Shown piece by piece: positions 5,666-10,939 of a stretch of DNA of 10,939 nucleotides; the first letter of the stretch is position 1; each line of letters starts with the position of its first letter. The DNA is from Candidatus Competibacteraceae bacterium (GTDB taxonomy: Bacteria > Pseudomonadota > Gammaproteobacteria > Competibacterales > Competibacteraceae), in NCBI GenBank assembly GCA_020444985.1, contig JAGRHK010000023.1:1-10939 (forward strand). Direction: 5' to 3'. A program made the position numbers and the translations under genes. The notes under the pieces are model-generated. The model was not told the DNA's origin. It ran no database searches and saw nothing but the letters and a program-made list of their open reading frames with translations.

Positions 5666-7372
5666 CTACCAGCCAAACCGTTCCCGCAACTTTTGCAGGT
5701 GTATGTTATCGGGATCGCGAGCGAGCGCTTCCCGCCAGATTTTCCGAGCTTCTTCGCGTTGACCGTTAATCCACAGTACTTCGCTGAGATGCGCGGCAAT
5801 CTCGGCATCAGGATTGATCTGATACGCTTGACGCAGGTATTCCAGCGCCTGGTCCCGGTTGCCGAGTCGATAGCGCACCCAACCCATGCTATCCAGCACA
5901 GCGGCGTCGTTCGGCATCTGCTCCAGCGCCTGTTCAATATAACTCAAGGCTTCCTGATAACGATCGGTGCGATCAGCCAGGGTGTAACCGAGCGCATTCA
6001 GCGCTTGTCCATTCTTGGGATCAACGGCGAGAATGGTGTGCAAATCGCGCTCCAACACATCCAGCCGGTCCAGTTTTTCTGCCGCCAGCGCCCGCGCGTA
6101 CAGCAGATCCTTGTCGTCGGGATGGGCCGCCAACGCTCGATTCAAACCGTCGAAGGCTTCCTGATAACGTCCCGCCTCGCGCAACGCCTCAGCTTCGGCC
6201 AAATACAGCATCATGTCATTTTGCGGATTATCGCGGCGCAACGCCTCAAAGTGCTGACTGGCAGCGGCGATATCACCCGATTTAGCCAGCACCACGCCCA
6301 TGCGCATCTGTGCGCTGAGATAGCGATCCTCACCCTTGACCTGCTCGTACCATTCACGAGCTTTCGCATAATCGCCGCGCTGTTCCTCGACCCGGCCCAG
6401 TTCGAAATAGGCGTCCGCCAGCCGAGTATCTCGCTTGATCAAATCCAGGAAATAGGTTTCGGCCAGGTCGAACTGCCGTATCTCCGAAGCTAGCAGACCC
6501 AATGCATAGAGTGAATCGGTATCTTTGGGATTCTGGTTGAGCAGAATGGCGAATTCTCGGCGCGCCTTGACCAGTTGCCCTGCGTCGACGAGCAAACGCG
6601 CATAACTCATACGCAGGTTGCGGTCGCGCGGAATAGTGGCCACGGCCTTGGCCAGTCCGGCCAGCGCTGCTTCCCGGTCGCCATTTTCCAGCAGGAGACG
6701 GGTACGCAACAGATGGGCGGGAACCAGCTTCCGATCGCGGGCCAGCGCCTGTTTGAGACTGGCGAGCGCTTGCTCGCGTTCGCCAGCAGCGGCCGCCAGC
6801 ATGGCGTAATAGTATTGGGCAAAGGCGGAACGGGGATTACGGTCACGGAATCGCCCCATGACGCGCAGGGCCAACTGTTTATCGTCCGCCTGACTGAGCA
6901 GCGCGGCGATGGTCGCGTAGCCTTGTTGCTGGTCTTTCTTCCGAGCAGTGCGGCGCACGGTTTCCAGGTATTGCGCGGCTTCTTCCAGGCGCTCATTACG
7001 CAACAGCGCCAACGCCAGCGTTTGCTGGGCCTGTTCATTGGCAGGGTCAAGCGCTTGCCAGCGCTGCGCCAGCGCCAGCGCCGCCGCATTTTCTTTCATG
7101 ATCAACGCCAGCACTGCCGCGCGTTCTGCCACGCGCGGGTCGTTGCTGACGATAGCCGCCCGCTGGTAGTGGTTCAACGCCACATCCAATTGGTCGCGTT
7201 TGCCCGCCAGTTCCGCAGCAAGTACCTGATACATCAAATCGGCTCGGGAACTGGGTTTCAATACAGGACGGATCGAGTATTCTGGCCCGACCGGCGCCTG
7301 CGCGTCCACGACGGTAACGCAACCGCTGAGGAGCGGGCTGCAAAAAACCAAGGCTTTTAGAAATATTTTCAT
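5666..7372 (-). CDS. TPR-repeat outer-membrane lipoprotein
   Basis: A 568-aa lipoprotein built almost wholly of tetratricopeptide repeats. The signal peptide MKIFLKALVFCSPLLSGC carries lipobox LSGC with C18; +2 is Val, so outer-membrane retention is predicted. TPR-type helices run from about residue 45 to the end, with clear units such as ADAYFELGRVEEQRGDYAKA and, near the C-terminus, AVLDSMGWVRYRLGNRDQAL. It matches in length, architecture and position the TPR protein upstream of lolB in Pseudomonas (PA4667 type). Its precise function is not known to me; TPR arrays usually hold protein partners together. The frame extends to an ATG at 7438, but the 22 extra residues would bury the signal peptide, so 7372 is preferred. 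There is no obvious Shine-Dalgarno. It is the first gene of the minus-strand block. Confidence 0.88.
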   Translation of the reverse strand: MKIFLKALVFCSPLLSGCVTVVDAQAPVGPEYSIRPVLKPSSRADLMYQVLAAELAGKRDQLDVALNHYQRAAIVSNDPRVAERAAVLALIMKENAAALALAQRWQALDPANEQAQQTLALALLRNERLEEAAQYLETVRRTARKKDQQQGYATIAALLSQADDKQLALRVMGRFRDRNPRSAFAQYYYAMLAAAAGEREQALASLKQALARDRKLVPAHLLRTRLLLENGDREAALAGLAKAVATIPRDRNLRMSYARLLVDAGQLVKARREFAILLNQNPKDTDSLYALGLLASEIRQFDLAETYFLDLIKRDTRLADAYFELGRVEEQRGDYAKAREWYEQVKGEDRYLSAQMRMGVVLAKSGDIAAASQHFEALRRDNPQNDMMLYLAEAEALREAGRYQEAFDGLNRALAAHPDDKDLLYARALAAEKLDRLDVLERDLHTILAVDPKNGQALNALGYTLADRTDRYQEALSYIEQALEQMPNDAAVLDSMGWVRYRLGNRDQALEYLRQAYQINPDAEIAAHLSEVLWINGQREEARKIWREALARDPDNIHLQKLRERFGW

Positions 7373-7509
7373 TTGAGGTCGGTTGAAGTACTCGCGGTTC
7401 TTCAATCTTGGATTGGCGGGTAAACTTCTGGTTCCCATGCGTTAATGGCGCAGAATAGGTTGTGCTGCGCTTTATTCGCCCTGCAATAACACACTTTTTG
7501 ATGCCTGTC

Positions 7510-7518
7510 AGTATAACA
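7510..7518 (-). promoter_or_regulatory. Candidate extended -10 promoter for the TPR-lolB-ispE block
   Basis: On the minus strand the sequence reads TGTTATACT, a -10 box TATACT (5 of 6) with the TGn extension, which can work without a good -35. The -35 position (about 7533-7538 at 17-nt spacing) is poor. Transcription would start near 7503, giving a leader of about 130 nt to the chosen TPR start. No other -10 this good is seen in the region. Confidence 0.5.
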
Positions 7519-7533
7519 TTCCAACCACTGCCC

Positions 7534-7545
7534 CGCTCATGAGCG
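7534..7545. promoter_or_regulatory. 12-bp perfect palindrome overlapping the -35 position
   Basis: The sequence cgctcatgagcg is a perfect 12-bp palindrome whose left part overlaps the -35 position of the candidate minus-strand promoter. This placement fits an operator or activator site, but a 12-bp palindrome can also arise by chance and I do not recognise it as the site of a known regulator. Confidence 0.3.
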
Positions 7546-7727
7546 TCGCCAACGTTTTCGAGAGAAGGGTTTTCGGACCCAGGGCAACAATGTCATCGCG
7601 TCGTCATGGCGCCCAGTCCACCGACCAAAATGCCGAGACTGCCCCGATTGGCAAAGCCGCACTATGATTTTCCGTAAGGCAATAGCGTGATGACAAATTT
7701 TCCCTTGACGATGCGGGATGAAACGCG

Positions 7728-8489
7728 GTGAGCGTCTGGAGGCGCGTTGAGCGTAGCGCCGGGTTACTGCGTTCCGTGCTGATGTACCACGGCATTCCGT
7801 TTCGCCGGCGCCGATTGACCCAATTTTATGCTCAGTTTATCCAGCCGGGCGATTTATGCTTCGACATCGGCGCACATGTCGGCAGCCGGTTGCGGGCCTG
7901 GACGCCCTTGGGCGCACGGATTGTGGCGGTCGAGCCGCAACCCGATTGCATGGCGCTGTTGCGCCGCTGGTTCGGGCATCGGGCGCAGATTACCCTGATC
8001 GAACAGGCGGTGGGAGCCAAGCCCGGCGTTGCCGAACTGCTGATCAGTTCCCGCACGCCGACCGTGACCACGCTGTCGCCGGCCTGGATTGCGGCAGTGG
8101 AGAAGGATAAGGGGTTTGCCGGGGTGCATTGGGATGAACCGTTGCCGGTTCCGGTGACAACTCTGGATGCATTAATCGCTCGTCACGGGGCGCCGGCGTT
8201 TTGCAAGATCGACGTGGAAGGTTATGAGTTGGAGGTTTTGCAGGGACTGTCGCAACCGATCCCAGCCCTGTCCTTCGAGTATCTGCCGGCCTGCCTGGAC
8301 ACCGCGCGTAACTGCGTGGCAACGCTGACGGCCCTTGGACCTTATGTGTTCAACTGGTCGGTGGGGGAAGCGCAATGCCTGCGGTCGACGGCCTGGCTGA
8401 GCATGCCGGACTTGCTGGAACGGCTTGAGGTCGAAGCCCGCACCGGTCGGTCGGGGGATATTTATGCGCGCCTTGACTCATCCCGCTAA
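7728..8489 (+). CDS. FkbM-family SAM-dependent methyltransferase
   Basis: A 253-aa class I methyltransferase of the FkbM group, enzymes that mostly O-methylate sugars or other small molecules and glycans. SAM-binding motif I is DIGAHVGSR at 46-54, an acidic motif II ends in AVEPQP at 67-72, and the family motif KIDVEGYE lies at 160-167. No signal peptide is seen, so it is probably cytoplasmic. The start is GTG at 7728: an in-frame stop lies at 7719-7721, and a GGGA about 9 nt upstream can serve as ribosome binding site; the next ATG (codon 19) is less likely. The substrate cannot be told from sequence, and no glycosyltransferase or polysaccharide genes are nearby. It is the only plus-strand gene here, transcribed away from the TPR gene and convergent with the DUF5682 gene, which it overlaps by 4 nt at the stop codons. 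Confidence 0.85.
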   Translation: MSVWRRVERSAGLLRSVLMYHGIPFRRRRLTQFYAQFIQPGDLCFDIGAHVGSRLRAWTPLGARIVAVEPQPDCMALLRRWFGHRAQITLIEQAVGAKPGVAELLISSRTPTVTTLSPAWIAAVEKDKGFAGVHWDEPLPVPVTTLDALIARHGAPAFCKIDVEGYELEVLQGLSQPIPALSFEYLPACLDTARNCVATLTALGPYVFNWSVGEAQCLRSTAWLSMPDLLERLEVEARTGRSGDIYARLDSSR

Positions 8490-10795
8490 ACCAACCCCAA
8501 CACCTTACCTAGAATCGGCAACACCCGATCCGCTCGCGCCACGTTCACGTCGCTCTCGGTTACAGTCGGCGCGCGCCCCGAACTTCCGCGTTTGACGCGC
8601 TCGCCCATTTGCCGCCGCTCCGGCGCCGGGAAACGGGCGAAGGTGCGGCGTAGCAACGGCAACAGCGACACGAATGCTTCTCCGGACAAGCCGCTGACCC
8701 AACCATCCAGAATGTCCCACAGCGCCGCATGATGCAGCAAGAGTTGGCCGCTGCCATGCAGGAAGCCCTCCAGCCATGCCGCTGCCCGCGCGGGTTCGCC
8801 CGCCAGCGACAGGGCCAGTCCCATCTGTCGCGCGGTTTCCGACGAGGATAAAACGTCCTGCTCGAATAGCGCGCGGCAGGCATATCCGGCCAGCAACCCG
8901 TGCAGCTCAGCCTGATCAACCAATTTCGCCAACGCGGCTTGCCAAATTTCGGTCTGTTCGGGTGCTTGCAGCAAGGCGATTGCGTCATGCATGGCCCGCA
9001 CCCGGCTCAATAAAGCCTCTGCGGCTTCGTCATCCAGCGAATGGCACGCCGCCGGCAGCCCAATGGCAATGCGCGTCACCAAGCCCTCCACGATGTGTCT
9101 GACCAGCCCAGCATCGGTTTGGCGGACATTGCCATAACGTAGAATGCGCGCCAGGGGCGGCAGGCTGTCCATCAAATGTGGGATGTCGCTGGTCAAGGCA
9201 ACGACATTTTGCAGTCGGGCCATGACTTCGCCAATAGCGTCCGGCAATTCCGCCAGCAGGGTCTGCGCAACCAGTTCTGTCAACAGACTTAACTGTTCAC
9301 TGTTCGCCGCGCAATCACGAGCGCGGGCGGTGGCTGCGGACAGGACCGTGTTGCCCCACAAATTGGCTTCAATAACTGCTACGGCTAATTCCGGCTGCCA
9401 TTGCAAGCGCCAGCTTTCCTTGAAGGTACCCTTGCCGCTGGCCTGTTCAGCCTGACCCCAGGGAATCTGCAACAGATTGAGCCGATGCAGAAGCTGACTA
9501 CGCTCCAGATCATTCGGCTTGCGCAGATCGAGTTCCAGTACGCGCTGCCCCGCTTCCGGCGGCAACCGCAAGCGTTTTTGCAGACGTTGCAAATCCTGCT
9601 GCACAGGCAGCATCGGCGTACTTTCCGGCACTTCGCCCAGCCGCTCCCCAATCAGCAACTGTTCCTTGATCAGTTGCAGGGGGGGCGCGTCGCCATGACA
9701 GAGCACGGCGAGTGTGGCCTCGTTCAATTCCTCCTGCGTCGGTCGTGGGCGGGCGCGCAGGGCCGCCAGCGCGTCAGCCAGCCGCGCCGCCTCGATGACG
9801 CTGGCCGTGGAAGCCGTCAAATCATGCGCACGCAGCAGGTGCGTGACCCGCGTCAGCCAGGGAATGGTCGGTTCTCCGGCGCTTTCCCAGAGATGGTGGT
9901 AGAACCCTGGTGACTCGATGCCGGCCCCGTAGCCGCTGGCATAGGTAAGTCGGCCATAGGTCCACGGCGTCCAGGTAGCGGCCAGTTTGCGTTTCGGTAA
10001 ACCCTTGAGCCGGGCAGTATCCTCGCGCGCCGGCGGCAACGTGGCGAGGGCGGGAACGTGCCAAGCGCCGCAGACGACGGCGATGCGTGCAAAACCTTCC
10101 TTGCGCGCCGCCCGCAAGTGGTTGCGCATCGCAGCTTCCCGCTGTTGCTCCAACGCGCTCGACGGCGATTGCACATCGGCTTCCGCGCGCAGCGAGGACA
10201 TGAGTTCCTGGATACCCTGGAACAGCTCGCTACTGTCCTGGCGCTGTTCCACCCAATGTTCCCACCAGCGTTCGCTATCGCCATAGCCCGCCGCCTCGGC
10301 CACCCAACGCAGAGGATCGCGGCGAATGTCGGGGAGGAGGGAGTCGTCCGCGCCCCGATCCGTCGCATCTTCAGTGGGTTGCGATTCAACGCCTTCCGCT
10401 TCAGCAGTGGCCTCGTCCACGGGTTCCGTCGGTTCCATTGCGGCTTCTGCTTCGATATCCAACGCCATGCGGATCGCTTGTGGCAAGTCCATGAAACGCA
10501 CCGGCGTCTGCTGCCGCAGCCCGTACTGGATCGCCTGCCATTCCGGGGAAAATTCGGCGAAGGGATAGTAAACAGCGCGACGCGGTTCAGCAGGATCGTA
10601 GATTAGTAATGCGACCGGCGGTTTCATACCGGGATCGACGGCTAGCGGCAACAAATCTTGAGCGTCCGGCGGTCCTTCCACCAAGATCAGGTCCGGTTGC
10701 CACTCGGTCAGCGCTTTTAGCACGCTGCGCGCCGAACCGGGACCGTGATGGCGAATGCCAAGCAGCAGGGGATCGCTCATGGCCGGCTGATTCAT
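8486..10795 (-). CDS. DUF5682-family protein of a MoxR/VWA-type cassette
   Basis: A 769-aa protein matching, from memory of the family, DUF5682, which is encoded beside MoxR AAA+ ATPases, VWA proteins and SWIM zinc-finger proteins. The biochemical role is not established. The N-terminal domain has LGIRHHGPGSARS (H16, H17), LILVEGPPD (E40), YYPFAEFSPEWQA, and VRFMDLP (D103). After an acidic, low-complexity linker (about 112-155) comes VVCGAWHVPAL (H246). The spacing GxxHH, then E, then GAxH resembles TraB/ChaN/EreA-like proteins with metal- or substrate-binding His and Glu; this link is my inference. The C-terminal two thirds are Leu/Ala-rich and helical. The conserved-looking C-terminus runs from FPAPERRQMGERVKRG to the end. 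There is no signal peptide. ATG at 10795 overlaps the upstream stop (ATGA), so it is translationally coupled to the ATPase gene. An ATG five codons later is an alternative start. Confidence 0.82.
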   Translation of the reverse strand: MNQPAMSDPLLLGIRHHGPGSARSVLKALTEWQPDLILVEGPPDAQDLLPLAVDPGMKPPVALLIYDPAEPRRAVYYPFAEFSPEWQAIQYGLRQQTPVRFMDLPQAIRMALDIEAEAAMEPTEPVDEATAEAEGVESQPTEDATDRGADDSLLPDIRRDPLRWVAEAAGYGDSERWWEHWVEQRQDSSELFQGIQELMSSLRAEADVQSPSSALEQQREAAMRNHLRAARKEGFARIAVVCGAWHVPALATLPPAREDTARLKGLPKRKLAATWTPWTYGRLTYASGYGAGIESPGFYHHLWESAGEPTIPWLTRVTHLLRAHDLTASTASVIEAARLADALAALRARPRPTQEELNEATLAVLCHGDAPPLQLIKEQLLIGERLGEVPESTPMLPVQQDLQRLQKRLRLPPEAGQRVLELDLRKPNDLERSQLLHRLNLLQIPWGQAEQASGKGTFKESWRLQWQPELAVAVIEANLWGNTVLSAATARARDCAANSEQLSLLTELVAQTLLAELPDAIGEVMARLQNVVALTSDIPHLMDSLPPLARILRYGNVRQTDAGLVRHIVEGLVTRIAIGLPAACHSLDDEAAEALLSRVRAMHDAIALLQAPEQTEIWQAALAKLVDQAELHGLLAGYACRALFEQDVLSSSETARQMGLALSLAGEPARAAAWLEGFLHGSGQLLLHHAALWDILDGWVSGLSGEAFVSLLPLLRRTFARFPAPERRQMGERVKRGSSGRAPTVTESDVNVARADRVLPILGKVLGLV

Positions 10796-10939
10796 GAAAC
10801 ATCGCGGCAGGCGCGATAAAGATCCTTCCAGCCGTCGCGTTCCTTGACGATGGTTTCCAGATACTCGCGCCAGACGATGGCGTCCTGCACCGGGTCCTTG
10901 ACCACCGCGCCGACCAGGCTGGAGGCCAGATCGCCGGCT
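10792..10939 (-). CDS. MoxR-type AAA+ ATPase, C-terminal end (runs off right edge)
   Basis: The last 48 residues of a gene that continues off the right end. The visible part reads ASSLVGAVVKDPVQDAIVW, then REYLETIVKERDGWKDLYRA, ending CRDVS. This matches my memory of the C-terminal tail of the AAA+ (MoxR-like) ATPases encoded just before DUF5682 proteins; none of the nucleotide-binding motifs fall inside the window. The TGA stop at 10792-10794 overlaps the DUF5682 start as ATGA, so the two proteins are made from one transcript and probably in a fixed ratio. Family assignment rests on this short tail plus the neighbour; another ATPase-associated protein cannot be fully excluded. Confidence 0.6.
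   Translation of the reverse strand, partial: AGDLASSLVGAVVKDPVQDAIVWREYLETIVKERDGWKDLYRACRDVS

Larger units (their letters stand above)
7373..7727. other. Noncoding divergent region between TPR lipoprotein and FkbM genes
   Basis: 355 nt with no convincing gene. It contains the candidate minus-strand promoter and palindrome described separately. It also contains an inverted repeat gcgcag (7448-7453) / ctgcgc (7465-7470) with an 11-nt spacer, which would form a small hairpin in the TPR mRNA leader. For the FkbM direction I see no well-spaced -35/-10 pair: TATGAT at 7663-7668 has no -35 partner at the right distance. A 63-residue frame at 7604-7795 (minus) is most likely chance. Confidence 0.6.

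Noticed and set aside
5633..6493. A 286-residue open frame on the plus strand across the TPR gene
   Set aside because: It runs antisense to a convincing TPR lipoprotein; its composition is that of a mirrored high-GC gene and no family motif is seen.
6575..7360. A 261-residue plus-strand frame antisense to the 5' part of the TPR gene
   Set aside because: Same reason: shadow of the coding frame in a GC-rich gene, no recognisable domain.
7373..7438. N-terminal extension of the TPR lipoprotein by 22 residues
   Set aside because: It would place a charged, polar stretch before a clear lipoprotein signal peptide.
7648..7668. A -35/-10 pair (TTGGCA, TATGAT) for the FkbM gene
   Set aside because: The spacer is only 9 nt, far below the usual 16-18.
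7604..7795. A 63-residue minus-strand frame spanning the FkbM start
   Set aside because: Overlaps the real gene, lacks any motif and has no clear ribosome binding site; likely chance.
9401..9913. A 170-residue plus-strand frame antisense to the DUF5682 gene
   Set aside because: Mirrors the coding frame of a strongly supported gene; no motif.
1..10939. CRISPR array, insertion sequence or transposase genes
   Set aside because: No regularly spaced repeats, terminal inverted repeats or transposase motifs were seen.

Overview
The window looks like chromosome from a fairly GC-rich gammaproteobacterium outside the Enterobacteriaceae. The main evidence is a minus-strand housekeeping block in the order TPR lipoprotein, small unknown ORF, lolB, ispE, tRNA-Gln(TTG), prs, rplY, pth, ychF. 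Apart from the small ORF, I recall this order from Pseudomonas and relatives. The exact genus cannot be told from the sequence.

Layout by region. Positions 1-205 (minus) hold the AT-rich start of an N6-adenine DNA methyltransferase, probably the edge of a restriction-modification or other defence locus lying off the left end. Positions 218-7372 (minus) hold the housekeeping block, read from right to left. Its genes serve outer-membrane lipoprotein insertion (lolB and probably the TPR lipoprotein), isoprenoid precursor synthesis (ispE), PRPP supply (prs) and translation (tRNA-Gln, rplY, pth, ychF). The first genes are tightly coupled: a 3-15 nt junction, then a TAATG overlap, then a 13-nt overlap. 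A candidate extended -10 promoter lies near 7510-7518 and a second candidate promoter near 2764-2792, ahead of rplY. A REP-like palindrome sits between rplY and pth.

Positions 7373-7727 are noncoding and carry the divergent promoter region. Positions 7728-8489 (plus) encode an FkbM-type SAM methyltransferase, at the place where Pseudomonas has hemA. Positions 8486-10939 (minus) carry a DUF5682-family protein preceded by the C-terminal end of what looks like a MoxR-type AAA+ ATPase, joined by an ATGA overlap. These two probably belong to a MoxR / DUF5682 / VWA / SWIM-type cassette, a widespread but poorly understood NTP-dependent system. It is the most interesting item here, together with the methyltransferase edge. 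The VWA partner usually expected is not visible downstream: the DUF5682 stop codon overlaps the stop of the convergent FkbM gene.

Start codons for pth, rplY, ispE, the 102-aa protein and the TPR lipoprotein were placed downstream of the longest possible ORF start, for reasons given in each entry.
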